Below are positions 1 through 10,839 of a DNA stretch of 64,000 nucleotides, piece by piece. The DNA lies in contig MNCI01007821.1 of NCBI GenBank assembly GCA_015680685.1, positions 85,303-149,302 on the forward strand. Direction: 5' to 3'. The translations under genes and the position numbers were made by a program. Origin of the DNA: Gnetum montanum (Eukaryota > Streptophyta > Gnetopsida > Gnetales > Gnetaceae). Every line of letters begins with the position of its first letter. The first letter of the stretch is position 1. The notes under the pieces are model-generated. The model did no database searches and was not told where the DNA came from. It worked only from the letters and a program-made list of their open reading frames with translations.

Positions 1-1
1 T

Positions 2-318
2 TTCTCCTGGACCCCCAAGATGTACATTCGTAGAGAAGGAGAAAGTTGCTGTAAGCACTGACTTGGGTGATAGGAATTAGGTTGACATCACGGAAGAGAA
101 GATCTTACGATGCCTAGTGGTAGGACTGGATCAAATACCTCTTGAAATAGATGCAGGGCCGTCTTGGGTCAGTCATCCTTCAGCATAGCGACAATTTATT
201 TTGTTGGAGTCTTTATTGCAGCTTTAGCTAACTAATCTAATTTTTTATGGTGCAGGATCCATGTAAAAATATAGGGCCTACTGAAGCAAGAGATGGTGGA
301 ACGGGTGAAGGGTCGTAG
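2..318 (+). pseudogene. 3' exons of the opposite-strand accessory gene of element A
   Basis: The plus-strand frame beginning SPGPPRCTFVEKEKV and running to about 155 aligns residue for residue with the end of the seventh exon of the antisense gene in B (about 20900-21041): VEKEKVAVSTDLGD here against VEKEEVKARTGLGD there, followed by a shared ITEEKIL / LTKDEIM block. One in-frame TAG interrupts it. A pyrimidine-rich stretch ending TGCAG at about 254 looks like a 3' splice site before a last short exon ending at TAG 316-318; that exon is weakly supported. The gene runs towards the element's protease ORF (convergent). Function is unknown. The match to B is the main evidence that this gene belongs to the family. 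Confidence 0.6.
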
Positions 319-484
319 TGTAGTAGCTGACCATTTTACTTGAATTGAAAGAATGTTATAAACATTATTAATTTGTGGAAGAAAAATTGAAATATGAAGA
401 GATCTATTTTTCTCATGTGTTATATGTTGTATTTATTTTTATTTTATTTTATTTTGTTTTCATTTAAGAATTGAATTCATTATG

Positions 485-630
485 AACATCTCATTTTAGT
501 TTTAGGCCATTTCAGGCCATGTGTAGTTTTAGGCCATTTTGGGCCATCACTAGTTTTAGGCCATTTTGGGTCATGGAAATGATGGTAAAGAAAAATGTTT
601 CTAGTTTTAGGCATTAGCAGACTGTGGCGC
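485..630. repeat. Tandem array with AGTTTTAGGCC core, element A
   Basis: About four degenerate units of roughly 25-28 bp, each starting (C)TAGTTTTAGGCC followed by a second GGCCAT-type half. The last unit (about 599-627) reads TAGTTTTAGGCATTAGCAG and then GACTGTGGCG, close to units of the array that follows B's pol (12880-13385). The array lies between the end of the protease ORF (778) and the end of the antisense gene (318). B has the equivalent array at 21540-21775. Confidence 0.75.
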
Positions 631-777
631 AATGCAAATGGAGGACATGTGAATGGTTTAAAGAATAAGTTAGACACTTAGTGTAAATGAGTAAATGTGA
701 AGCAAATAAGGGATGAATGTATAATGGGCATTAATTGGGTAAGGAGAAGTGGAGTTGTTATGCTACATGAGTAATGA

Positions 778-1720
778 TCATCCTTGCAAATGCCTTCTAA
801 CCCATCGTGGGTTTGGAGACACATAAGGCCGAGAGGCTTTGTTGCGGTATTCTTCTACATCATTGTCTATCATTTTAAAAGGCAACTCGGCCCACATAGT
901 TTTGTTTTCTGAACCAGCATTTTGGGCCAACTCTTTTGTCAAAAAATTAGTATCAGCAGAAATAGGTGCCTTGTTCTTAGAGGTTATGAACTCTGAACCT
1001 TGATCCATATCTACATTATTTATTGCCTAGGTTGTCACTTCTTCACCGTGGATCATCATCTCCTTGCCTGCATAAGGTAGATGGATTTCCTAATGTATGG
1101 GTGAAGAGACAACCCTAAGTTGGGCTAACCATGATCTCCCCAAGATCAGGTTAAACCTGAGCATCTCTTCCACCATGATAAATGTTGCACTTGTGGGAAA
1201 CTAGTCCCTTGCCACAAAGTTAATGTGGACAATGCCTTTCACCACTACCCATGTCCCGTTGAATGACTTCAGATATGAAATTGTCATGGATTTGATTTGG
1301 TCTACCAAACCTAGTCTGTCCATTATGGGGAACGGGATGATGTTTGTAGTAGCCCCTTCATCAACGTGTACTCTTTGGATCTTATGTTGGCAAACCAGAA
1401 TTTTGATGAATAGGGGCACTATCATCACCTAACCCTTTTTAGGATCTCCCTTAATGGAATCATCACAGAATGTCAATTGGGATGGCTACGATTCTTCAGG
1501 CGTAGAAGGAAGCATAACCGAATGGATTGCTTTCTCCTCTGTCGGCATGTTCTCATCAACTGGAATGGATGTTAGCATACGAACCAAAGCCTCGCGGTGT
1601 GCGGTGGAAGTCATTACTAGGTTGTACATGCTCAACGTTGTGTTCTTTTGTTTTAGAGCCTATTTTACCTGGTTATGAGTGCTTAGGAGGTCCTATTCAT
1701 CTCCCTATTTTTTATCTCCC
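778..1720 (-). pseudogene. Element A aspartic protease and C-terminal tail of the gag-pro ORF
   Basis: Retroviral-type aspartic protease region. The active-site region reads VHVDEGATTNIIPFP (about 1371-1325), in place of the usual VD-x-G-S-x-N-I, so the D and G are kept. After it come a LKSFNGTW block and a NLILGRSWLAQLRVV block, the conserved C-terminal half of plant Ty3/gypsy proteases. Several TAG stops interrupt the frame. The last 76 codons (1008-778) form an open tail ending RPYVSPNPRWVRRHLQG and a stop. B ends its gag-pro frame with a related RPYASLN tail, so this is probably the natural end of the ORF and not a truncation. RT does not follow; the antisense gene does. Confidence 0.7.
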
Positions 1721-1734
1721 TTCTCTTCTTCCAT

Positions 1735-4150
1735 TCATCCTAGAAAATGAATTTCCCAAGGAGGAGTAGTTTTGAGTTTGGGCCTAGATCCTTTCAGGCA
1801 TGGCAATGACTGTGCACATGTAGCGGAATTAACTTTTGATGACAAGGTGGGCATAGATGTAGAGGACGAAGTAGTAGGCTTCGAAGGACCTGGGGTGGTA
1901 CGTTTTGTAGCTATTTCACTTGTTGGATGCTCTTCCCATTTCCTTGAATGAGAAGGCTGTGATGCTATCTTATGCTGGTTTTGTGGGATGGGGGCAGTTG
2001 AGTGTTTTGGCCTCCTACTGATTAATGGTGTTTGTGGCATTAGTCTAGGCAGTGGTGTAGTTTTTATTGTAGAGGATGCAAGGGAAGATGTCTAACGAGG
2101 GACCTTAAGGACAAATGGTTTCTGCGGTGTCTTTTTTGCCATTGTGGTGTTGCTATGCTACATTGAGGTACATGAACCATAAATGGCTACTGTGACAATT
2201 CTAGATTAACATCTACACAAATGGTGTTGATAATGTACCCCACGTTGTTAGCATTGAGGGGGTCCTTGTAAACATGCATGGATGATTTTTAGGGTGAACG
2301 AGGTTGCTTTTGTCTAGCACCAACTTCCCCTAATCAATCATTTGTTGAATGTCATCTTTTAAGGCCAAACAATAATTTGTGTCATGACCACAAAGTTGGT
2401 GGTAGTCACAAAATCACTCCAACCTTAAGTTCTTAGGAACTAGGGGCTTGTTGGGCATAGCCAAGGATGGGTTCCTAAGGAGTTTGCAATACCGCTAATG
2501 CCATTTGGTCACTTCCTTTGACATCCTCTTGTGTTGAATGTAACCCACCCATAGCAATTGCTTCAGAAGTTTTGAAGGCTGGATAGGTAGCAAGGTGTAC
2601 TTGGAGCAATATTTACTCTCAAAGTTGGGTTTAGGTAGGGTGGGTGGCTCAAGTGCTGACGTGGAGGGTTGGGCAGCATTGCTTGGGCTAGGCATGGGGT
2701 TAGTTGGTGTTGTGGACACTTTCATATTATTATTGTTGTTAGGATTGGCTTCATTTGCCATGGTGGCCACTATGGCCATTACGGCCTTGCCCTTCTCTTT
2801 ATCCTTTTTAGTATGTGCATTTTTATAGGAAACATAGGCCAAGTCCTTACTGGCTTCGGCCACATCTTGAATGCTTTTTGTCTGTGTAAAAGCTTGACTA
2901 AGAGAGCATGGGGCTATGTAATATAACTTGGATTTGATGAAATTATTCACTGCCCCTTTGAAGATGGCCAACAAGTGGGCCTCCACGATAGGCTCACGGA
3001 TCTCATTCAAGGTAGCACTCCACCACTGTATAAACCTCTACACTAACTCTAGTGGGTCTTGTTTAACTCCCATTAAATAATCCAACATGAATTTGAACTT
3101 CAAGTTATACTTGAAGCGGGTCATGAACTAAGTCAGTAGCTCCTCCAATGTTGAGATGGAGGTGCACGAGAGTGTATGGTACCAGTCTAAAGCTTTACCT
3201 ATTAAAGACATAGCAAAGACATGAATAATGGTGTGTGGCCATTGTTGCAAAAGCAAAGATTTAGATCTAAATGTGACCAAATGTGTGTTAGGGTCTCCCT
3301 TTGCGTTGTATTTTGTAAATTTAGGGAGTGGCATCCCAGGGGGAAATGTAAGCATGGAAACTGTTGGGCTAATGGGATCATCATGGTAGAAATCCATGAT
3401 CTGTACTATATCAGAACCGATGGATTTGAGGTGCCTAACCTCTTCAATAAGGGTTTGGATAAGTTGAAACGCTTGATCCAGACCTAGAGACGATGCAGAC
3501 GATTGTGGGGTTACGGGGGCAACCATTGTTTGTGGTGTAGCAAGGGCAACAACTTGGCTCACAGGCGGGGCTATTGGGGCTGCCCTTGTGAAGGGTGCTA
3601 CTTGTGTAGTCCACCAACCAATGGGTGATGTTGGTGGTGGTGTTGAGGGGTTGGTCATTTGCATGATCGATGGAACGGGCCATAGTCTTGTGCTTGGTTG
3701 TGATACCTGCAGGACTTGGTATGTTTGGTGGTAAGGATGTTGCGACATCTAGTGGGGCTGCAAGGTGGGGAGTGAAGTGGTTAGGATCCACCACATGGTT
3801 GGGGCTAGACCTATTTCTAATGATGGAACAGATGAAAATGATGAGATAAGAGTAGAGGCTCTAGGAAATTGTGAAGTAGATGCGGTGTGTATGTAGGGTA
3901 GTGTGGGCATAACTGGTGCTTGGTATGTGGTTGGGATGGAATGGGGGGGGGGGGGGGAGGAGAGTGCATGGGTATGAAACTGAGGGAGGCACCTACTGAT
4001 ACACTGAGGGTGCAGGATGGCTGCCCATTACTGATGAAAGCATATATTGAGGTGGATTTGTGGTGATCATGAAGAGAGCTGTTGCAAAAAGGGAGTTTGA
4101 CCTAAAGGCCATGGTAGAGGGGATGGTCACAGGGTAATTTTTGCCACCCC
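1735..4150 (-). pseudogene. gag: Element A Gag polyprotein (degenerate)
   Basis: Capsid-type Gag in pieces: a proline-rich N-terminal part, the retrotransposon Gag domain (3748-3128, with GKALDWYHTL, and 3010-2495, with EAHLLAIFKGAVNNFIKSKL), a charged/Asn-rich linker, and a Cys/His segment FCDYHQLCGHDTNYC followed by LALKDDIQQMID at about 2390-2330. That last pattern is the usual end of Gag in Tat-type elements, just ahead of protease. A KPFVLKVP motif near 2095-2115 matches the repeated PFVLRVP motifs of B's Gag. Breaks are mostly TAG stops. A run of 15 G (3943-3957), poly-proline on the coding strand, probably causes one of the frame breaks. The exact start is not resolved. Confidence 0.75.
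3943..3957. repeat. Homopolymer of 15 G inside element A gag
   Basis: A run of 15 G on the plus strand (15 C on the coding strand), within the proline-rich N-terminal part of Gag. It could be a real slippage tract or a sequencing-length uncertainty; either affects the local reading frame. Confidence 0.9.
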
Positions 4151-4803
4151 CCTTACACTGGGAGTCTAGATCTACCTACCCATCCTAGGATTCTTCATTG
4201 CACTGGGATATAGTGTCCCACTCCCTAGGCCTAGTGGCTCATAGTAGCTAATCGAAGATCCATTGATACGTCTCCGTAAGGAGGATGGAACATTGGAGTT
4301 AGGGACAAACTCCCTTCCATTCTGATAAAGGAACTTGAAACTGCACTTGTGTTTGAGTTCTTGGTAATCCAGGGGAAAATCTTCCTGGATCTTTACATAG
4401 ATAAATTTTTAATGCTCTGTGTATTGTGCCAAGAACTTGGGTGACAAGTGTCAAATCCTATGGGATTGGCATGGTGCTAGCACTGGGCTAGATGGCCACT
4501 CAGCATCCATGGTGATTTGGGTTGAGAAAGGAGCCTTGAGGCTTGAGGTGAAAACAATGTTCATTGTTGGAATCATCTTGCGTAGTGAAAAAAAAGGGAA
4601 AATCACAAACTAGGAAACATAGAAATGAAGAGGAGATTGGAGGCTTTTCATCCTTCCAGATTCCAAAGGAACCATCATTACGACCAATCTGCACCACACG
4701 ATGCGTAAACAATCACAAAAGGATGTCACATTTATGCTAGTGCTTGACAGGGTACAGAGAGTGTGCAGGACTACCCGTAGGATAGGGAAAAGGCACCAAA
4801 AGG
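4151..4803 (-). other. Leader of element A between primer binding site and gag
   Basis: Untranslated leader of the element on the minus strand. Blocks such as the run around 4675-4720 are recognisably shared with B's leader at 25860-25920, for example the CACCACAC segment. Short ORFs here have no counterpart in B's frame and are not called. Confidence 0.5.
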
Positions 4804-4825
4804 CCCTCCTTCTAGTGCCAAAAAT
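4804..4825 (-). promoter_or_regulatory. Candidate primer binding site of element A
   Basis: Directly inside the 5' LTR the minus strand reads ATTTTTGGCACTAGAAGG and continues AGGGCC. It contains the TGG expected to pair with a tRNA CCA end, and its TTGGCACT start resembles the TTGGCGCC start common in Tat-lineage elements. B has nearly the same sequence at the same place (25994-26016). I cannot name the tRNA with confidence. Confidence 0.55.
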
Positions 4826-6698
4826 TGTAGTTACTGAAAACATCAATGGCTAGAACACCGAGAGGTTGCCGGGTGAATAGTTTAACCCTGGATCCATGCG
4901 AGGGTCGCTAGAGAAGAACTAAAGTGCGGCACCCTAAACGGTATGGTCGATCAAATAGGGACTTAGTCGGTGTATCTTAACCTTATGTAAACATTGTTTT
5001 GAAGGTGAGACACATGAGGTAAATTGATGATCAATAAAAGCTGAATGGAGAAGATAGTGCAAAACAACAATAATAGTACAGAAATAGCAAAACAACTTAT
5101 GTGAGAAAATGCACTGTCCCAAGGTCGTGGATTCGATTCTTTGCCTTGTTTGAAAGGTGTACAATAGGTTATGCAACACCAGAGACACATAGAGAATTCA
5201 AAAGTAAGTAGAATGCTCAAGGGAAAATGCCAACTATGCCTTCTGGAAGCCAACTTAAAAGCCAACTATAGCAAGAAGCCAACTCTATTTGCTAAGAAGC
5301 TAATCAAGAAGCCAACTAGCTAATGCAAAAATCCAACAAGCAAACCGCTCTCGTTAATGCAAAAAATGCTACCTCTTTGAACCAAAAGCCAACCCTTTGA
5401 GCTTTATTTGATGGGGTATTTATAGGGCCAGAACTAGGCGAGAAATGGGGCCTGGATGCCACATGTCCTGGACCCCACAAGATGTTGACGTGCCCATACC
5501 ATGTAGGTGTGCAATGCTGGACATGAACTTGGCTACGTCGTGACTATAACACTGGAACTGTATGTGCCAAGATCCAGTGTGCTAACAATGCAAACAAAAA
5601 TGGTGCTTACGGTCTAGGACTACATCTTCCTTACTCTTACGAGTAGGGTCAAGCATAGGAACAATGTTTTGGGGGCTAACTAGGGGGTGTGCAAAATGGA
5701 GTGAAATTGTTGATTCTACCAAGGAGATGCCAGAATGAGAAAGATTGTTGTCAATAAGTTCTAGAACAACCCAAAGACATCTTGATGCTTTTGTACTAGT
5801 GTTATGTTACTCATGGTGTTGAGTTCATTGGCGTAGCGTAAGTGGCTGTTTGCTATGCTATGCTACGATACGTAGCGTAGCATAGCATAGCCACTAGTTT
5901 TGACTGGAACTTGTGCTGAAGCTAAAAACATTTGTCTGAGGCTTAGTCATGCTAACAACTGCAAATTTTGTCTTTTGTATCAGGAAGCCTTTGAACTTGC
6001 TAAACTGATGTTTGAAAATTCCTTGTAGCTTTTGCATTTTTGCTACATTGTGCTATGCTATGTAGCATAGCATAGCATAATAGCCAGCATATCCTACTTT
6101 CTCATTCAATCTGCCATTCTCTAGCAAGAAGCTTTGCTCAAGGCTTGGTGCTAAACAAGGAAACGAGTTTTGAAGGCTGGATTGTTTATTGAGTGTAAAT
6201 TTCTTATTGGAGTCACTTGGAAATCTGGGCCTTTCTACTTCGTCTTTGCTATGCTACGCTACGCTACATAGCGTAGCGTAGCATAGCACCTTGCGTTGAC
6301 CAAATCTTCAACTTGTTTTGCAAACATTTCATCAATTTGCACTTGGACGCTTAAGTAGCTATCTTTCAAGGCTTTCTATGCTGCATAGCGTAGTGTAGCA
6401 TAGTAAACTTCTTCACTAGAAAACTTGCCAAACTACTTTGCTTATCCCAAACACTTTCGGAAACTCCTAGCATAGTTTCTGAGTAGACTGTCAGCCGGGT
6501 GAATTGCCTAGGTGGGCAAGTTGGAGAGTCCATCAGGCCTATCAGCTCTAGAGAAAGAAAACTTTGTGGACTAGAAAGTCTAACCTCAGTGCCTACATTT
6601 TCCTGCCAAACTATCATGATGCTGCACTTGTGGAAGTCCCTACCTAAATTCCAAGACCTTGGTGAGGCACAAGGGTGTTGAAATTTTATGGTGTTTCA
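4826..6698 (-). repeat. 5' LTR of element A (1873 bp)
   Basis: Begins TGTAGTTACT and ends GGTGTTTCA on the plus strand; on the coding strand it is TGAAACACC...AACTACA. It is homologous to the LTRs of B: the block with CTGGATCCATGCGAGGG at about 4888 matches CATGGATCCATGCGAGGGCT in B at about 8774. A TATAAATA box on the minus strand lies at about 5417-5424. The U3 half carries four palindromic clusters made of GCTATGCTACG-type units (5851-6402). The right flank is CCAGT. Confidence 0.85.
5851..6402. repeat. Four palindromic GCTATGCTACG clusters in the A LTR U3
   Basis: Near-perfect hairpin-forming sequences at about 5851-5893, 6048-6080, 6248-6288 and 6376-6402. Each has arms such as TGCTATGCTATGCTACG against CGTAGCGTAGCATAGC. 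The spacing is irregular, with ordinary sequence between clusters. They lie upstream of the TATA box in element orientation. Confidence 0.85.
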
Positions 6699-6703
6699 CC
6701 AGT
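6699..6703. other. Right-hand target duplication candidate (CCAGT) of element A
   Basis: The five bases immediately after the LTR end. The left copy is outside the window, so this is inferred from LTR structure only. Confidence 0.4.
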
Positions 6704-7854
6704 CTCTAGTAACTTTACACTAGTTTCCAATGGGATCAACAAGTATTGTTACATATGGATGTTCCACCTTTTTTGCAATGGTATAACATGGGAATTACTA
6801 TGCCTAGCATAGGTACCAGTTTCTTCTTCAACGGGGATTACAAGGTTACAAGGGCTCTTGGTTAAGGAAAATGCCAAATGCTATAGAAAAATGCTCAAAA
6901 GTTGGGAACTAGAATAGAGTGTCTATGTTTAGCTTATATAAGTATGGGAATGTTATTTTTGGGGCCTACACACTACCTTCATGATTGTTGAAAAATTGGT
7001 GTCAATTTGCAAGTGTTAATGGTCATTCAATCTTGGTGTAGTTGCCATTTATAGTAATTCTAAAATACACTATAGCCACCAAAATCCATTTGTTTACTAT
7101 AAATATTAAACAGAATCTTATGACTATGCTAGAATCATCCTCACTATGTTGAGCATCCCAAGTATGCTAGAGTTCTTGGAACATGCGGTTAATTTTGATG
7201 TTTGGAAAATGCTGCATATTTCATTATTTTGATGTTGGGAAATGCTACATATTCCAACGCTAAGAAATGCAGTCTATTCCATTGCTAGGAAATTTTGGTA
7301 GTTTTCTCACTAGGAAATGATGGTTATTCCAATGTTGGAAAATGCTAGTTATTCTATCTTTGGAAAATACTACTTGTTCCATCGGCCATGTTGCAACTAC
7401 TAAAAAATTGGGTTGACTACTCTAGCCATTGTTGGTAATGGAAAATGCCACTTATTCCAAAATGGAATATGTTGCCAATTCCAAAATGGAATATCCCAAT
7501 AATTCCAATGCTAGATCTACACTAGGTTGGAAATGGAAAATCCCATCTATTCCATCTACATGAGGGGGTAGATGGTTCCAACGTAGTTGAGACTATAACC
7601 CTTGGAAAACCCATGAAAATTCTAATTTTTTCCATTCCCAAGGCATTTTCAACCTTCCCAAGCCCAAATATAAACATGAGGTAGCTTTTTCACTTGGGAA
7701 ATGAGGCAACAATGACTTTTAAGGAATATTTTAATTTGAAAATCCAAAGAATGCAAGATTGTAGCTCATGGACTACAAATATTACATTTACAATAAAATT
7801 GTATTTCAAGTTGGGAAATGAAGGTTACAAACATGAATTTTTGGTGGTGTTTCA
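6704..7854 (-). repeat. LTR K: partial Tat-type LTR, minus orientation
   Basis: Ends GGTGGTGTTTCA at 7854, the same terminus as the A and B LTRs. The stretch 7756-7854 is nearly the reverse complement of the start of LTR J (62324-62425), sharing GTAGCTCATGGACTACA, and 7018-7110 matches J at about 62900-63000 in reverse. A TATATAAG-type box on the minus strand is at about 6936-6945. Between 7190 and 7560 there are many imperfect repeats built on GGAAATGCT and ATTCCA. The left end is cut off where element A inserted. The right junction falls inside C's RT frame, and the flank ATACT is the expected duplication. Confidence 0.65.
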
Positions 7855-8709
7855 ATACTAAAAGATGTGCAAAGATAAACATGTAGCTTAATTAGCAGAC
7901 AAACCACTTGATATTTTGAGATGAAATTGTCTTGGGACACATGATTTCATGAAAAGGAATTAAGGTGGACCCTAAAAAGACAAGGATTATCCTAGGAATA
8001 ATCATAAAACCTCAAACTATCAAAGATGTTAAGTCATTTCTTCATCATATGGGTTTTTATAGGTGCTTCATTGAAAATTTGTCTAAAATTGTCAAACTAG
8101 AGCTCACCATAAATGATGTAGCCTTTAAAATGACTAAGAAATGTGAAAAAGCATGTTAATAATTAATGTTGAAGCTTTTAGAAACTCTAATTCTATGCTT
8201 CTTGAATTAGCCTAAATCATTTCATAACATGATAGATACATCTAACTATGCCTTGGAAGCAATGCATGCATAAATGAACAATAGAAAACACACATACAAT
8301 ATCCATTGTACAAGAAGAAGTATTATCGGTGTGCAATTCAACTACATTACTATTGAAAAAGAACTCATGATAGTGAAGTATGCTTTAGAAAAATTTAGGC
8401 ACTATGTGGTCGGATACCAAATTTTTGTGCATATGGATCATTGTTGAATCCACTTATGAAAAAACTAGTGGCATGTTCCCATGTTATATGGTGGTTGGTA
8501 ATCTTATAGGAATTTGACCTCATCATGAGGGATAGAAAAGGAATTGAGAATGTAGTTTCAAATCATTTTTCTTGGTTAAGATAGGATAGTAATGATGAGA
8601 AGGAACTTTTACCTAACCAATTTCTAGATGAACTCTTCTTTACTAAGTCTATCAAAGTTTAAGCACCAAGGGTTATAAATTGGTATGATGAGTTCCTCTC
8701 ATATCTACT
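7855..8709 (+). pseudogene. pol: Element C reverse transcriptase end and RNase H (5' part of split pol)
   Basis: The frame around 7860-8159 reads RCAKINM-LN, then DEIVLGHMISKKGIKVDPKK, then IKDVKSFLHHMGFYRCFI. These are the RT thumb/connection motifs just after the catalytic YxDD loop, which itself lies beyond the junction with LTR K. The RNase H part follows with several stops: a YALEAMHA segment near 8250 and ITIEKELMIVKYALEKFRHYV near 8350-8405. Reading continues to the B insertion at 8709 and resumes after 27377. The closest relative in this window is E's RT/RNase H. It is not functional. Confidence 0.7.
8705..8709. other. Target site duplication CTACT (left) of element B
   Basis: CTACT precedes the TG of the left LTR and is repeated exactly at 27373-27377 after the CA of the right LTR. 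This fixes both ends of B and shows it inserted into C's pol. Confidence 0.92.
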
Positions 8710-10303
8710 TGTAACGATGGAAAATGCTGGTAGCTGGAAAATACCAAACAAAATCCGTGTACACAGTCTTAACCATGGATCCATGCGAGGGCTGTGCTAG
8801 AGAAAATGAATTCGCAATGCCCTGAACGGTCTTGTAGATCAGACAGGGACTTACTAAATTAGTAAATTGATGAAAATTATAGATAACCCGTGGAACGATT
8901 TGATTTGATGAACCACAAAAGGAGGGAAAACAATGTAGATAAATTTCAATAATGACAACGTTAACATGACAAGGAGGATCAGATTAAAGAGAAATACGCA
9001 ATTCCCAGATCTGTGCTTTGACCCGAAAACTGGGTATATTGTATACACCAATGGAAAAAATTTCCACTTATCTTGTATGGAACATACACAAAATAGCAAG
9101 AAAATTACTTAGCAAGGAGTACAGAATGAAGTTTGGTCTACCTTGTAAGCCAAAGACAGGATGTAAGGAAGGTCAAGCCTGAATGTCTATCGATCAATTG
9201 TGTCTGATTAATAGATGTTTCCATCCATACCAGATGATCTCTTGATCTTTGATCTATCCTCTTTTCCTTCGGTAGCCTCTGCTCAAAGCTGCTAATGATC
9301 ATCGATGGGGAGAACTGCATTTTTTCGCCCAAAAGGTATGATCGCCCTTGCTGCCAATGCTCAAAGATGTCTCTTGTCTCTGCTTGAAGATGATAACTGC
9401 CAAAAGTCCTAGAAGCCTCCCTATGTTTCTTCGTCAACTAGAGTATTTATAAGTTCCACAACATGTGGAGAAGGCATGGCCCTGATGGCATGTGTCTTGA
9501 ACCCTCAAAATACCGTTGACTTGTCCAATTTCATGTTGAAACTGACTATGTTACATCACATTTCTGGAAGAAGGGACGAAGTACGCTGTTAACACTTTGC
9601 CAAAGATGCTTCATGATTACGCACAACACACTCATCAGCGTATTGTATGTGTGGATATCAAATGTGTAACTGCTTTAGCCGTCTTTATGCTGTATTACAC
9701 TTGTTTACGCTGTGTCGTGTGGCAGAGCATAACAAAGCATGGAAATAGTGAGTCATGCTATTTTACGCTCATTTACGCCGCAAAGCATAGTGAAGTGTAA
9801 AAAATTATCAACTCAACAATAAATTACTCTGACATACGCTACATAGCGTAATGAGCGTAAAGTGACCAATCTGCAAAAAGAAAGAAGTCGATTTTCCGTG
9901 CTTCCCCAGAGTCTGACTTTGACCTTTTGAAGCTCATTACGTTGCTTTGCGTAATCGAAGCGTAAACTTAGCTTTGGACCAAAGAATTAGCAAAATATAC
10001 GACAAGTCACATATCAAGTTGCTTAGGCCTTAAGCTTCATCAACTCTGCCAAAGTGAGTTACCTTCTGATGTCGGACTATGTTAAGTAGAATTACGCTAA
10101 GCGACACTACGCTATGTTGCATAATGTAATGTAAAGATAGAAAACATAGTAAAATTGAAATCTGTAAGGAACTTGGAGACTTGATGTCGGGTGCCTCTTT
10201 GCCTTGCTTTTCCTTGTTCTACCTTCTAGAATTCTATCACGAACTTTTGCCTAAATCGTGAATCTTCGCTTAAGGCCGATTCACAATTTTTCACGATGTT
10301 TCA
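8710..10303 (-). repeat. 3' LTR of element B (1594 bp, complete copy)
   Basis: TGTAACGATGG...GATGTTTCA on the plus strand. It is closely similar to the right LTR (26017-27372) along its length except where that copy is rearranged at its N gaps. A TATAAATA-type box on the minus strand lies at about 9445-9453. U3 carries AGCGTAA/TTACGC motifs, including CGCTACATAGCG (about 9837) and several TTACGCTC copies. This is the better copy for reconstructing the LTR. Confidence 0.92.
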
Positions 10304-10316
10304 ATAGCCCCTCTTT
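10304..10316 (-). promoter_or_regulatory. Polypurine tract of element B
   Basis: On the minus strand, AAAGAGGGGCTAT lies directly before the TGAAAC start of the 3' LTR. It is purine-rich, as expected for plus-strand priming, and confirms the minus-strand orientation of B. Confidence 0.7.
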
Positions 10317-10609
10317 GTTGATGGTTAGAGGGCTTGCCTGAAAGACGTCGACAAAGAATACAAAACACCAGACTTGGTGAGAGTACCAACAACGTTTATC
10401 AACAGGTACTTAAGCATCAACCTATTAATGTAGAGGTGCAAGAATGAGGGAAATGGGGGATAGAATGATATAAAAGGAAACAGGTTCATGGAAGACTCAA
10501 ATGAGGTTCAGGAAAGACCCAAATGAGTGGGTATAGCTGTTTCATGCATAAGCAAGTGGGTTTTCTCCTACGATTGTGTTTGCATGGAGTTATGCTATCA
10601 TTTTGTGTT
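10317..10609 (-). other. 3' untranslated stretch of element B next to the PPT
   Basis: About 290 bp between the PPT and the solo LTR H. I see no open frame or repeat in it. Confidence 0.4.
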
Positions 10610-10839
10610 TAAGGTGAAACACCACAAAAATTTTGGCTAACACTTGAAGACAGAAATTAAGCTAAGTCATGTTGATCCTTAGCATGACCAAGCTTGAAAG
10701 CCTCAAAAATAACATGAAACGAAGTCAAAGAAAGCAAGTAAAAGTTCCCTGGGACCCACAGAAGACTACGATGACATCTAGCATCAAACTTGGCAAATCT
10801 TGAGCTCAAAATACTTGGTTTTCACTAAGTATGCATCCT

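Larger units (their letters stand above)
1..6698 (-). mobile_element. Element A: Tat/Ogre-like Ty3/gypsy retrotransposon, 5' part only
   Basis: Read on the minus strand this is 5' LTR (4826-6698), primer binding site, leader, gag (about 4150-1735), protease (about 1720-778), a short tandem array, and then the 3' end of a plus-strand gene that runs off the window start. RT, RNase H, integrase and the 3' LTR must lie to the left. Gag and protease match element B in order and sequence, and B carries the dual RNase H typical of the Tat lineage. The five bases after the LTR are CCAGT; the partner duplication is outside the window. Many in-frame stops show it is not coding-competent. Confidence 0.82.

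Noticed and set aside
5108-5152. tRNA-like GTGGATTCGATTC in LTR A
   Set aside because: Resembles a T-loop/box B, but no matching box A or cloverleaf can be formed around it.
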